Shown piece by piece: positions 48,413 through 60,382 of a stretch of DNA of 64,000 nucleotides. Origin of the DNA: Cylicocyclus nassatus (lineage: Eukaryota > Nematoda > Chromadorea > Rhabditida > Strongylidae); NCBI GenBank assembly GCA_958299035.1, contig CATQJL010000112.1:17150880-17214879 (forward strand). The letters run 5' to 3'. A program made the translations under genes and the position numbers. Every line of letters begins with the position of its first letter. The first letter of the stretch is position 1. The notes below the pieces were generated by a model. It had not been told where the DNA came from, searched no databases, and was given only the letters and a program-made list of their open reading frames with translations.

Positions 48413-51046
48413 TTTGCTCTAAAATGGCAACAATGGAGTAAATAAAAGGTCATGAAGGCAAACATCTTACGCGCTGATTACTTCATTTTATTTAGCAGTC
48501 AATGCAACTAAACAATTGCCCGTGGCCATTTACAGGGTATTCGTGCTCACGGTAATCTCTCGATACCACTCTGACATTCGTGCGTACCAGCGGCGTTCCT
48601 AAATGGCTTGCTGTGGTTGAGCTGTCTCAGTTTTTACCTAGCTGGTTAACACTTCTTGGTACTTGACAAGGAATAAGAATGAGTTGTTGTTCTTATCGAG
48701 TTGACCTGATCGCATCTCAACAGCGTTGTAGGGGTCATCGTCCTTGATTTCGATTTACTGAAGTCGGTCGAAATAATAGGAATTTTTGCGCCAATTTCGG
48801 CTTTAGAATTTGTCGATATAGCAGTTTCCAAACTAGCAAATGCTGCAGTCGGAATAGTTACGAAAAATCGGGAAATGCGGTCCTCCCCTGTTGACGTACC
48901 AGCGGCATACCATTCTCCTCCCAGCGGAGTTCCATAACGTACAAGCGGCGTGCGACTGCCCTACCAGCGGCGCTTGCGTGTTCCGCTCAGATGCGTATCG
49001 AATGCCGCTGGTACGCAACGGAATTAGGAGCAAAAGCGAAAGCAGATAAAGAAGTTAAAAAAGTTGATTGGCACAGATGGTCCCGGCACGAATGCCCCAT
49101 AAATAGCGGCGGGAGACGGCGCCATCTATTCCTACCGGGCTGGCTGCGCGAGCGGTTCGCGTGCGGTAGCCGTGATTGGCGTAAGAGCGCGCATTCCCTC
49201 CTGGACTTTGTTTTCATGGCATCAAACTGTCTGAAGATTTTAGTTTTCATGGCATCAAATTGGCACTGAAGACGTTTGCGCGCTTTATTCATTGTAGAGT
49301 GAGCAAATGAAATGTTGATGAAGTCATTGGTTTCGTTTCATTGGTGTACGTACTACTTGACTTTATGACGGTGGTATCAGACAACTGCCTGCAAGACCTG
49401 AGTAGCTTGTTCCTTTTCTGATGATTGCTTTAACTATGGATAGAGACTAAAAGAAGGTTTCGAATGTCTTTTCTGTACTGACCACGATCTCTTGAAGTTT
49501 AAGCTAACTTTCCCTAACGCTGTGTAACTGCAACGATTTGAGGATGTTCAAAAACATATTCGATCTTATCATGGTGGTAATGAAGGAAATGAAGAAGTGC
49601 CTGCCTAAACCTCCGATCGTAAAGCATTCTTGATTGCATTCGCAATATGCATGCTATATTTGGACTTAGCGACGTGGACTTGGCGTTCCCCTCCGGTTAA
49701 ATCCTCGTAACATTTACATCGTAAAAGGTATTGACTTATGAGCGGGTTAAGACCTCCATGCGCTGTCTAATGCTAGTATCTAAACAAGTATTTTATAAAG
49801 GTAATCTAGGTGTATTGACATTGCTACAAAACCTACCAGCATCAAACAACCAGTCATCCAATGGTTCTTCGCATAAGTTCCTTCACTCCGAAGATATCAC
49901 GTTCTTGCCCAGAACTTTACAATCCATTCACTTAGTGAAGTGTTTGCACACATCGCATTACAACTCAAGTAGTTAACATTTGGTGAAGTTCCCATGTTCA
50001 AGAATCTCAATTCTTCTCCTTTTGTTGTCAGAAAAGGGCCAGTAGTAACAAAGTTCTGGATCTATTGCAACTGACGGAAACCGTCAATTTCAAGTATTTC
50101 TCACGCAGTTTGAGCTTTGAATATCAGCGACAGAGATTAGAAGAAATCATAGCATAACATTTGCAACGAATTGTACATACATATGTATCTAAGTCAAGAG
50201 ACCAATGTGATCAGACTTAGCTTTGTGATGGGAAAATATCAAGAATGCGAGTTCTTCATTAAAAGGGAAAGATCGAGTTGTACTAGACTTGAAAGCTCGG
50301 GGAGAAAGGAGTTTCCACAACAACAACCGTAAAGAAAGAAAAAAACCAACTTTGCTAACATAGAAGTTCTGCGAACAGTTAGTCATAGCACCCCACGGCA
50401 GATAGATAGCTTACATATTTACTTACAGGCGCACTGCACTCCATAGTGAGTTCTCAACTTTTACTTACTTTCCAGTAACTTTTTATCCGCACGCCTCCCA
50501 ATTAAGCGCTCGAAGATGTTGTGACGCACATGCAACAATGCGCGCCCCTGCGCCAATCACGGCTGCCGCACACGAACCGCTCGCGCAGCGAACGCCCGTA
50601 AAAGGGCTCGGACCTGGGAGGAGTTGCAGGTGCGCTCCATAGCCATTTCGATTAGAGCACCGTTTTTTCAACTGGAGCGCACTATCTCCAAACACTTCCA
50701 CGCCGATCTGGGTAGTTTTTGAGTATACTTATAGTCTTTGACATCTTTGTGAGAATCTGACGGTAAAATGTGGACAAATCATGTCAGAGGATCAAAACTG
50801 CCAATTCTTTGTTACGAAAAGACCCGTTTGCGGGCATTTCATGCGTAGAAAAAATTCTGTGAAACATCAAACCATTTTGCTGCTTAATTTTGAAGCACAA
50901 ACCCACAAGTCCGCCAGAGATTTGAAATCCTTGAAAATGTTTTGCTCGAAATACATAAATTCCAAGCATGCTGGATTTTTTGTGCATATTCGACCGACCC
51001 TACATGTGTTTGGACTCTTGTCACATGTATTTCCACGAATATATAC
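48413..51046. other. Non-coding stretch with dispersed repeats
   Basis: Outside the duplications. CGTACCAGCGGC recurs at about 48587 and 48894 and inverted at 49009, suggesting a small foldback (about 48580-49020). 49085-49200 and 50490-50700 belong to the repeat family described at 53471. Open frames here show no family features or splice frame. Confidence 0.5.
50490..50700 (-). repeat. Dispersed repeat GGAGATAGTGCGCTCCA, copy
   Basis: Read on the minus strand it starts GGAGATAGTGCGCTCCAGTT and contains ACCTGCAACTCCTCCCAGGT and TTACGGGCGTTC. It matches 53471-53595 in the other orientation; its GCGCGAGCGGTTCGYGTGCGG part also matches 49140-49190. Family unknown to me; no clear terminal inverted repeats, no pol III boxes I would defend. 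Confidence 0.6.
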
Positions 51047-51590
51047 AACTAGCTGGTTTTCCCGGTCTCGCCCGGTTCGCGGCTTCGGAGCCGGTTCGGC
51101 ACGGTATCTTTCCTTATCTTGGAGCATGAGGAGAAGAGCGTGTCGTCCTCGCAACTCCAACTTTCTCGCCTCCTCCAATGTGCTTGCTCTAGCCCCCCTC
51201 CTGCCCCCCCCCCCCCTCGTTTCCCACCTAGTCATTATACTGCGCTGTAAGGGGTTACTGATTGTGAGTCAAAGTAACTCACCCGCTGTAGGTTCGCCTT
51301 GAATTACCGCATCCTTCTCACCATGAAAATAGAATGAACTCTACCGCTGTTTACGCGAAATCATGGAAATGGCTTCTTAACGCATGTCAAGAGTTCATTT
51401 TTATGTCAAAAATCAATAAATCAATAGAATGGCTCAGCGAATCGCCGCAAAAAGTAGCGCTAAACCACCTCCGGGGTCGAAAATATATGTGTACAAAGTT
51501 TTAGCTCAATCGCTTCATTGACGGGCGTTTCTATAACGAACGAACAACTAAACGAACATCTTCACAGACATTGAGTTTTATAAAAATATA
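51047..51590 (+). mobile_element. Retroposon-like ACTAGCTGGTTTTCCCGG element
   Basis: Begins ACTAGCTGGTTTTCCCGGTC and ends with GAACGAACAACTAAACGAAC followed by ACATTGAGTTTTATAAAAATATAGATA. This is the layout of the dispersed CTAGCTG...TATAGAT elements seen in many invertebrates (RTE/SINE-like ends). It is a monomer, in contrast to the palindromic dimers at 10227 and 11334. No coding frame recognised. Confidence 0.5.
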
Positions 51591-53193
51591 GATATCTATG
51601 CTCTCAATGGATCTCAATGATAAGTAAGATCTGCTCCAAGTTTCAAGGTTTCCATATTTCCTGATTAGTGTGAACGCAGCCTACGGCATGTGCCTATGAA
51701 CCCGTCCTACGAAAAACTACGAAGTTGTCCCGAAGTGATGCTCAGTGAGAACATGGCAGCAGGCCAAGTGCTGTGTTCAGCACATTGGTCAGCTCTTGCT
51801 CAAAAAAATTCTCATTAATTTCAATTCCAGTAAGTAAAGTTTCATAGTTAACTTAGTATAGCACCAAGTTTCGAAATTTGTTTGTTTCTAGAGAACTCCT
51901 GAGGTTGACAGCTGGGCAAATTAACTTTGTACATTCAAAACTATTCACTAACTGCAAAAATCCCGGTTTTTCCATTTAGCAAAACGTTACAGTCTATAAA
52001 GGTCACCAGCATAAAGTTGCCATTTTCCACCCATTTTTTTCTTCACTTTTCACTAATCATCATCGACAAGCTTATCGAACAACATTAGCAATGATGACTT
52101 ACGACTATGCAGCGCTTTTGAAGCTCATGAGAAAAGGCGACGATTGCTATCAAGCGCAAAATTGAAATATGACACATTCGATTTCTTTTTTTTTTAGCAC
52201 TCATTGCTTCAAAGACGTCGATCTAACAAGTTTGCCAGCAGATCTCAGGAAAGTTTATGTTTTCGAGATAAGTTATGTAATTACCAGACAGTTATAGGTC
52301 GTCTCAAGAAAAAAAAAGACAAAGCAACACTGTAAGGATGTTTTTGAAGGAGTAGGAAGGACTGAAACACAGCTGTTGCCAGAATTTGATTGGCCACATG
52401 CGAGCCGTAAAAAGAGTTCGCACACGAACACCAGTGCTAAATCCATCCCAATTTAGCGCTAGCAGCCCTAAGATACTTCTAAAAACTGCACGAAGTAGAT
52501 CCTCAAGTGGTGTGAACTCAAAGAGAAGTTAGAGCAGCAGAGATTAACCCAAAAACGGAAGTTCAAGACAGTCACTGACAATGAGTTTCAAGCGTAAATT
52601 CAAGCAAAGGTCATAGAGGGTAAATGCTAACTATGGCTGGACTAAATAGTTGCATGGGTTGCTCAATCTTGCTACCTTAGATTCAATTCAAAATAGCAAT
52701 TGAGAAGGTCAAAGACTCATGAAAATGCAGTTAAGAACAAATTCGTAAGTATTTTCGTTAGTTTTCCAGCAAAAGCCACCAGACTTAGCAAGTGGTAACC
52801 TCAGATAGATAATAATCCAATGCACTTTATCTGGTTTCTTTGAAGACTCGTATAGCACTACACTGGAGTTTTAAGTTGGTGACAGCCGGAGAAATCGCGC
52901 CTTTTGATCGTCTCCCCTTTTTTCGTTGTTGAACCAAAACCGATGTTGCATGACTCTAGTGAGTAGAGTAAAATAAGAACCAAAACAAAGGTCATATATA
53001 GAAGAACACAAAGCAAAAGTATTGTTGAATAATGCATGAACGCCAAATCATGAAAACCATAAGGTGTGATGATATGTCCTGACAGCTTGAGAAGAGGAAA
53101 AGTACATGCAAGCGGAATGAACCAAAACATTCTACTATTTTGCACATGGTCCCTCTCCCAGTCTTCCATCTCTTCGGAAAGTTTGTGAAACCC
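51591..53193. other. Non-coding stretch with a MITE-like repeat
   Basis: About 52540-52905 (minus strand) matches 62131-62505 over some 360 bases (GGCGCGATTTCTCCGGCTGT at one end). The 103-residue hydrophobic open frame 53169-52858 runs into this repeat. The rest shows nothing I can name. Confidence 0.5.
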
Positions 53194-53197
53194 TTAA

Positions 53198-53462
53198 AGG
53201 CAGCGTACACCCAAAATTTGAGTTACCGAATTTCCAAGATTTTTCTACACCGTGTATATACTGGGCCCAGAAGAAGACCAACTGCGTTGGTCCGGTCTCC
53301 CAATGGCTTCTGAGCGGAGAAAACCCCCCTCAATTTTCTTTCATGCCGCCCCTTTTCTTTCGCTCCGCCTCCTCCGGACGAATCCATAACAGCGTAAGCT
53401 GCAATTGCAGTTGCAGTTGCTGTTGCAACATGCGTTGCATTTGTTTTGGGTGTACGCTGCCT
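53198..53462. mobile_element. TTAA-flanked AGGCAG MITE, copy 2
   Basis: Ends AGGCAGCGTACACCCAAAAT and the inverse TTTTGGGTGTACGCTGCCT, with TTAA at both sides (53194-53197; 53463-53466). The right part contains a TTGCAG microsatellite (about 53400-53440). Confidence 0.82.
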
Positions 53463-53470
53463 TTAAGTGT

Positions 53471-53595
53471 TAGGAGATAGTGCGCCCCACTTGAAAAAAC
53501 GGTGCTTTAATCGAAATGGCGATGGAGCGCACCTGCAACTCCTCCCAGGTCCGAGCCCTTTTACGGGCGTTCTCGCGCAGCCAGCCCGGTAGGAA
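53471..53595 (+). repeat. Dispersed repeat GGAGATAGTGCGCCCCA, copy
   Basis: Same text as 50700-50490 read in reverse. After TTCTCGCGCAGCCAGCCCGG it continues into TAGGAATATATGACGCCGC, the text found (inverted) at 49110-49140. Confidence 0.6.
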
Positions 53596-54783
53596 TATAT
53601 GACGCCGCGGGAGACTGCAATTCAAAGTTGCAATGAGTGCCAAATCTGTTCTGTTTCGTAAATTGAAAGATGTAACTTGAGCAAGCGCAAGCGTCTATCT
53701 CACAAACAACAGCCGTCACATAACTGTGACGATGTCGGAATAAACTCATAGCAGCATTTGCATACCTCCTGTACACGGTTTATCAAAATTATATAGACGT
53801 TGTTTATCAAGTAAACTGACAAGTGGCAGAATGAATAAATCATTCGGGAATGATTGCAGATTGTGCCTAATTCTTGAAACATGTGCAAATTATGGATGTA
53901 CTGAATAAAAATTCGAGCTATGATGGGATTTATTAACATAGTAGATAAGATCTATGGAGAAGTTAGATGCAGGAGCAAAAAAATGCAAGGCAAATGTACT
54001 TCATACCTTTACTTTTTTGCAAACATTATGGTTTGGCACATTCAGTAAACCACGTTGCGCTACTCTCAAACACAAAGCGCGCTTGAGATGGATCCGCCAA
54101 CACACCTAACAGAAGGATGATGGGTCTAGAACGGAATAAAATAGGAAGGATAGCTAACCATGAACTGTAAGAAGAAAGTGCCGCTACTTACGGATTTCAT
54201 GAAAACAGAGAAAACCAACCGATTCGATGACTTTGCGCACAAAGACACTTGATTGTCACCAGTGCGTGTTATCAATCAAATTCATTGAAATGTGTATGTA
54301 TTCTCCAAACGTATCATCTATAAGTTCGGTTCTCAAAATCTAGTACTGTAGGTACGTGCGTCGTATAAATTCCCAAAATAGCGGCACTGCTTTCTAACAA
54401 AGTACGCATCAGCATACTCTAAAATCGTAGGAGACACAAAACATCTATCGCTCAAAATCTAGTGCAGCTGAAACAACTTCAAACTCATGTCACAAAACTA
54501 TACTTTGTGGATGTCAAATGAATAAAGAAAAACGATGACACTTTTAATGTTCCTAGCAGAAAAAGAAGCGAAAAAAATCAACATGCGGGTTGATGTTAGA
54601 GCGGCGTTTGAATGGCGACCTTTACGTGCAATAAATTGTCGTGTGTGTGAGTGCACACAATCGCGCCCACTATGCCCATGCACGCGCGAAGAACGATTTC
54701 GTCGTCGCGATCTCGTCGCCCAAACCACCGATTTCCCCGGCGATGTCGCGGCGACGAAATCGTGGACACTATGCCCGTTCCCT
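53596..54783. other. Non-coding stretch, no gene recognised
   Basis: A/T-rich to about 54600. At 54640-54780 blocks such as CGATTTCGTCGTCGCGAT and its inverse form a small imperfect foldback. Confidence 0.45.
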
Positions 54784-55026
54784 TAGACCTCGGGCAGAAT
54801 TGAGCGATTTGGTCGTCGCGATTCAATCGCTACAAGACAAATGTTACAAGTTCATTGCATGCCGATCTTCTTGCACTTCTGTTATGACAGTTTTCCGACA
54901 CGACTAATCGTGACTAACTATCACAACCGAAATGCAAGCAGATCGGCATGCATTGATAATATTACAGTTTTGTCTAGACGAGATGAAACGCGACGGTGAA
55001 ATCGCATGAACTCTGCCCGAGGCCTT
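54784..55026. mobile_element. GGCCTCGGGCA-family TIR element
   Basis: Left end TTAGACCTCGGGCAGAATTG, right end CATGAACTCTGCCCGAGGCCTTA. The centre contains a further inverted pair (GCATGCCGATCTTCTTGCA and TGCAAGCAGATCGGCATGC). It abuts the next family member at 55015. Confidence 0.65.
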
Positions 55027-55723
55027 AGGCCTGGGGCACAGTTCCGATTTCGTAGCCTCGCGATTCTCCCACCAAGAAAACTTATGACTCCATTACATGT
55101 CGATCACCTTGCATTTCGGCTGTGGTGTTTAGTCAGACTGGTCGCGATGGAAGATACTGTAACCGAATTGCAAAGGAATCGTTCATACACTGGACTCGTA
55201 ACACCTGTCGCGAGGCGAAGTTGCGTGAACCATGCCCTAGGCCTTAGGCAATTGTACAGGGCATCTAACTTCTACATGTGCATATAATTTGCAGGTTTCC
55301 TAGTTCAAAGAGAATGGTAACTTCGCCTTTTCTTGGTGTAGGACCAACAATATTACACTATTCTTATTCTTAATCTTTGTGACTTTGATCTTAAGAGGGT
55401 GTACAAGGGACACGAAGCAAAAAATAACCATCACTTACCTATCGCGTATTTGCATTTCCACCTTCAAACCACGCCCACAGTTGCTCGCAGGAAGGCACGT
55501 CGTGTCCATCATAAGATTCAAAGAGTTCTGTAGTAATGCAATTACAGCAGCAGATTATAACTCGGAAAGTATGCGAACGATGATGTAACATGTGACTGCT
55601 TGCGCCGCCGTGCGCTTGCCCCAACGCGCGCAAGCGCTTAGAGGGGTTGGGTCCTGCAGCGCTAAGATGCCACTGTAATGAGCTCGCACTCGAAAGTTCG
55701 AATGTTTTCTCAATTTCGAAACC

Positions 55724-55982
55724 CGGGTGGAGGACATTAGGTCGCCGAAAGAGGGCGGTCTCCGCGATCATTTGCGACAAATACGCACCCTTGTACGTAC
55801 GCGGGCATGCGTTCTTGCGGGGAATCCGCGCGGGACTCTTCTAAATTCGGCGACGTAAGGCTGCGCTCATACTGATTACGAAATCCGAGAACAGTCCCAG
55901 CACAACGCTCAGTTCGAGCACTGTGCTAGAACTGTTTCAGGATTTCGTAATCAGTATGAACGCAGCCTAATGTCCTCCACCC
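55724..55982. mobile_element. GGGTGGAGGA foldback with 8-bp duplication, copy C
   Basis: Ends CGGGTGGAGGACATTAGGTC and the inverse (TAATGTCCTCCACCC). TCGAAACC is duplicated exactly at 55716-55723 and 55983-55990; A and B have a single TTTCGAAACC at the matching place. The interior matches 40717-40863. It is itself split by the element at 55859-55967. Confidence 0.85.
55859..55967. mobile_element. Nested foldback GGCTGCG, TAA duplication
   Basis: 109 bp. GGCTGCGCTCATACTGATTA pairs with TAATCAGTATGAACGCAGCC; TAA flanks both sides (55856-55858; 55968-55970). The sister element at 40717-40863 lacks it. A similar single end is near 51670. Confidence 0.8.
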
Positions 55983-56171
55983 TCGAAACCCTACATCGAG
56001 ATTAGATTCTATGGGAGTGCACACATGGGAGAAGAGGGGTGTGCAGCCGATGGGCTGCACCCCCGCGTATCTAGCACCAGCAGAGGTAAAGGGCGGTGAC
56101 CTACAGGGTTCCGTGGACGACGACGCAATATGAACGCACCGATACATATCATCATCCCCGTGTATTTTTTC

Positions 56172-56284
56172 CGTATGAACCATAAACGTGGCTGCCTTTC
56201 GATTGTTTTAACTCATTAAAATCCCAACAAATTACGGCGTTTATTCGAAGTTGACATACTAAAATGATCGAAAGACAGCCATGT
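56172..56284. mobile_element. Short TIR element ACGTGGCTGCCTTTCGAT
   Basis: Starts AAACGTGGCTGCCTTTCGAT and ends ATCGAAAGACAGCCATGTTG. The same family as 15465-15580 and 62024-62124. Confidence 0.65.
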
Positions 56285-57436
56285 TGATGTTCATGTGGGA
56301 GCAATCTTGAGGGTAGCTTTTCCTATGGCCAAAGCTTACGAGAAAGTTATGGGGTATGCACCAAATATGCAGGGGTGCATATTTGTTGCACAGATACCAG
56401 CGCGAGGCTGCCTCCGGCGAGTGGCAGTGCATACTTCTTACAGTCGAGTATCGTTTGTTCCCTAGCAAGGTTCCCATAGGTACCACGTCATCTCGCTGCC
56501 TTTCGCACTTTTAAACGTGTCAACCTCGGGCAGTTCCGTTGAAATCTCAGGATAAACGTGTCAAAAAGAGTGAAAGGCAGTGTCGCACCACGTACGCACG
56601 CTGGTTCACATGGGAACCTCTCTGGGGCGCAGACGGTAAATTTCCGCTTAGTATAGTGTGGTTGCACTGTAGGTGAAATGCCGTAAAATTTGCGCGTGAA
56701 CAAGTAGCCACGCCAGGGGGAGGGGCACGCGGAAGGCGACAATCGGCGAAAAATGGAGGCAGTGTATCATACGTCTCAATGACTTTCACGGATTTTTACG
56801 TGTGGCATTGAGTAATGTATCTGCCCCAGCCCCCACCCCCGTAGTCCTCCGGGGTGTCACTTTGACACCGGCGAGTTTCTGATAGGGACAGAACTGGGGA
56901 TTGTCTCCTTCCACACCACACCCCCACGCCAGTAATGCCAGCCTGTTGCGCGCGCATTGGCCGGAGTCACAGGCGCAGCTATTTCTTCACGCGCAAATTT
57001 TACCGCAGTTCACTTCAATGCAAGCACACTATATTAAGCGGAAAACCTACACCACTGTACAAATGTCCGCGAACTTTTCCGAAACATAATGTCTCCTGGA
57101 TTCCTAGTTTCTTACACTTCGCCTCTCGAAATTGCGTTGTTGCGGCTGTACGGATAAAAGAATCCTTTTCAAAGCAACAGCGTTGCGTGATGGGTTCCAC
57201 TACGATGCGGACCCCAAGAACCAAAATCATAGATTTCGCTTGAACTTGTTCTACGGAAATCAATTGACATGCTGATAAAAAATGTCACAATTTTCCGCAA
57301 ACAAAGTCTCTAAGTGGGGTCATAGTATGTACATTCATTCTCTAATTAGGAGACGCAAGCACGCTTTGCGTACAGTCGTCGTCAATACGCATTGGGCTTT
57401 TCTACCGTATCCCGAAAATCGCCCATCCGCCGTTAA
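56285..57436. other. MITE remnants and non-coding sequence in copy C
   Basis: 56637-56720 and 57055-56930 (inverted) share TTCCGCTTAATATAGTGTGC and AAATTTGCGCGTGAA with 22196 and 24209, so they are relatives of that TA family. TACAGTCGTCGTCAATACGC at 57374 is a single end related to 44214. No exon supported. Confidence 0.55.
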
Positions 57437-57796
57437 AGGCAGCGTCCAGGCAGATCTGGACCTATGGGGCTTTTACGTGGAAAGTACTTTTGGGGCCCTA
57501 ACTAAGGCACTGCCCAAGCAGCAGCTCAGGTAGTGCTGTAATGGCTGAGATATTCCCCTCGAAACTGCACCCCGCGACCGTGTTTCGCATGGATTCATGG
57601 CGCAAAGCGTGGATCCTGGCGCGAAACTGCCATGAATCCATGCGAATACGTTCGCGGGGGCCAGTTTCGAGGGGAATATCTCAGCCATTAGAGCACTACC
57701 TGCGCTGCCGCTTGAGCAGTGCCTTAATTAGGGCCCCAAATATACTTTCCACGTAAATAAAATCCCCATAGGTCCAGATCTACCTGGACGCTGCCT
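57437..57796. mobile_element. TTAA-flanked AGGCAG foldback, copy 3
   Basis: 360 bp with about 165-bp arms. Ends AGGCAGCGTCCAGGCAGATC and the inverse GATCTACCTGGACGCTGCCT; TTAA at both sides. The centre CATGGATTCATGGCGC is a tight hairpin with its inverse. Confidence 0.85.
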
Positions 57797-58164
57797 TTAA
57801 CGAGTTCATGGATGAGATTTAACGCGTTTTGGTAAATTTGCTATTAGAATCCTTGGAAGAACGTGTTTGAGCTCTAAACCATGCTGACTTGCACATGTTC
57901 TTTTACGAATTTCTGATAGTAATCAACCAAAACGCGTTGGAACTCATTCACGAAAATGTTGGTCAGACGTAAGCAAAGCTTACTCGCGTCTTTTAGTCAG
58001 AGAGTGAATGATATAAATAATAAGGTTGGGCTAGGGAGCGTTCATACCCCCGGACTGATACTAGATTGATATAAAAGTTCTTGCGTAATTAAAATGCAAT
58101 TGAATAACTTTCCAATTGCTGTCCCCAAATGAGTGGCGGCCCAAGAAATTATTTTCGGACGCAC

Positions 58165-59325
58165 CTTCACTCGAGAATAATTTTGTTGAGGGGTGTCTTG
58201 TGTTGGAAAGGAAGTAGTTGCATCTTCGACGTGTGTCAAGACAGTGCCATGAATAAAGTTAAGATGCCGCTTTTTGGCATTTCGTAGGTTTTCGATTTGT
58301 CTTTGAAGTTCATCAGCCTGCTCTTTAGGAAGAATTTGAAGTTGGTTTTCCATCTCATCCAGCGAGTCTTGGGTAACTTCGAGGACAGGAATCGTTTTGA
58401 GTTGCGACAATCGTTCGGTGACCATAACCATGATACGCTTCTGTTCGGCTTTCTTGACATCTTCTAGCATCGAGCCAAGGATCTTCATGCGATCTTCTAT
58501 GGCAGCGATGCGAGAGGAGTCTGGATTCACATACCTACGAACATGATAAGCCTCGTCGTACTTCTTCTTCAGCATCGCTAGTTCTGTTCGAAGTGTCGGA
58601 AGTTGGAACTTTTCGACATGCCTAATATTATCTTGGTTGGGCTCTCTGGATAGCAAATCGCAGATGGGTTTCAGCTCGGCGTTGAAGTGATCTACTGCGT
58701 CACAGAACAGATTCTCGTCCTCGATTTCAGCTGACATCTCATTCAATGCTTCATCATACTTCTCCATTTGTTGTGCGCCAACGTCGAAGAATCCAACGTC
58801 CGCATAAGCGCTGTCCAGAGGATGGAAAAGTCCAGGAATCTGTTGAGATTGACGAACTTTGTTGTTAACATTACTCGTCTTTCTTCTCTTCTCTGAAACT
58901 ACATCGAAGTCCCTTTTAACGTCATTGATAGATCTTCTTGGTTTTGTCAGCACTTCGTCGAGCAGCTTTCGCAGATTGTTCAATTCAATTTTCGCTCCCT
59001 CTCTTATTCGCACAAATGCATCCCAATTCTTAACACGTTGCTGCAAGACTGGGATCATGATATTAGCGCCAGAGAGGGCTGTTCTGAGGACAGTTACAGA
59101 AAACTGAGATTTTGGTGCAACCTGCAGAAGAACTACGGCCTTCCTGCATACATCAGCCAACTCTTCTGCAACTTGTCTGTATTGTGCCGCTACTCCTTCT
59201 GCATCTCTTAAAAGCCGATCAGCATCGAGGTAGAGTTGGACTAATCGTGCGGATATGGTTTTGATGACCAGTTGTTGATCCGCTGTTCGTCCTGCAACTT
59301 CATCCTCCATTTTATTGAGACGGTG
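58165..59325 (-). CDS. Long coiled-coil exon, copy C (intact)
   Basis: 1161 bp, 387 codons, open throughout. The acceptor is TATTTTCAG before 59325 and the donor is AAG then GTGCGTCC at 58165; phase 0 at both ends as in copy B. It starts HRLNKMEDEVAGRTADQQLV and contains YDEALNEMSAEIEDENLFCD, FQLPTLRTELAMLKKKYDEA and LPKEQADELQRQIENLRNAK. Compared with B many changes look conservative and there is no frame break, which suggests it is under constraint. Predicted to be long alpha-helices or coiled coil; no signal peptide, membrane segment or catalytic motif. Family not recognised with certainty; a nesprin/ANC-1-like scaffold is possible. The open frame past the donor ends within 41 codons in what should be intron. 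Confidence 0.77.
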
Positions 59326-59538
59326 CTGAAAATACATTCGCTTCAACTTCTAACTTCAAAATGACATTTTAAACTCCAAGTTAAGCATCAAATTCAGTGA
59401 GTCGGATACATATTGGTAGCTTTTAGCGCGAGTACAGCAATCTGCAGCAGATTTTATTTACCTTTTTTTATAAGCAAGATGGCACTCGAAATTCTGCTTA
59501 TGTCATGCTAATTTCCATCCCCTCTTCCAAACTTCTTA

Positions 59539-60259
59539 GAGCCGCATGCAGTAACATCCCCGCCGGGGAGTGGATCACAGGTTCAGAAAAGAGCTTCATA
59601 TCCTGAAGCTCCAGTCTGGATTTCACGCTGTCTTCCTATCCGTAAGTACTCCTACCATTTTCACTATGAATATCTTGAGCGGGAGCAAAAAGATGTACAA
59701 GCCGCATTTTTCGGCTTTTTGTGTGATCCCCTGATGAAAAACGCGGCCGGACGTCTTCTGTTCAAATTCATTCTTCCTTTAAAACTGACGAAAACCTTCC
59801 AAAGTTGTACTGATTATCTATCCCAAAAGTGCTAAGCATGTTGCTGATAAGAACAAATGAGCCTTCAAAATGTCGATTTTTTCGATAAACCCTAACTTTC
59901 GACTTGTGGTTCATCGCGAATTTCAAGAATTCGAAACATCACTTGTTCCTATCAGAAACATGATTAGCACTGTTGAGTTAGATAAACAGCACAACTTTGA
60001 AATGTTTTTATTGATTTCGGAAAAAGAAAAATGATTTGCAAGACGTTGGGAAGCCAGGGATCATCAGGGGATCGAACAAAAAAACTGGAAAACGCGGCTT
60101 GTACAGCCTCTTGCCCCCGTTCAAGATGTCCATAGTGAAGGATGTGTGAGCACTTACGATTAGGTAGGCAGCGTGTTCAGATATCTGGAGCTTCAGTATA
60201 TAAAGCTTTCTTTCAAGCTGTGATCCCCTCCCCGGCGGGGATGTTAATGCATGCGGCCC
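59539..60259. mobile_element. Foldback GAGCCGCATGCA, inserted in copy C
   Basis: Starts AGAGCCGCATGCAGTAACAT followed by CCCCGCCGGGGAG, and ends in the inverse (CTCCCCGGCGGGGATGTTAATGCATGCGGCCCTTAG). Inner arms pair too (GGGAGCAAAAAGATGTACAA near 59681 against TTGTACAGCCTCTTGCCCCC). TTAGA lies on both sides. Same end type as 63622-63764. Confidence 0.75.
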
Positions 60260-60382
60260 TTAGATAGGGTAAGAAACGTCTCTCCATGTATTCAACTCCA
60301 CTAGCGAGACCCAGTCACTCAAGTGTTGATTTTTCCCAAGTAAACGGTAAGCTGTTGAGGTAGGACCGGTGTTGGGAACATA

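Noticed and set aside
52858..53169. 103-residue hydrophobic frame that could be a membrane protein
   Set aside because: Its C-terminal part is a dispersed repeat shared with 62131-62505, and no supporting exon or splice site was found.
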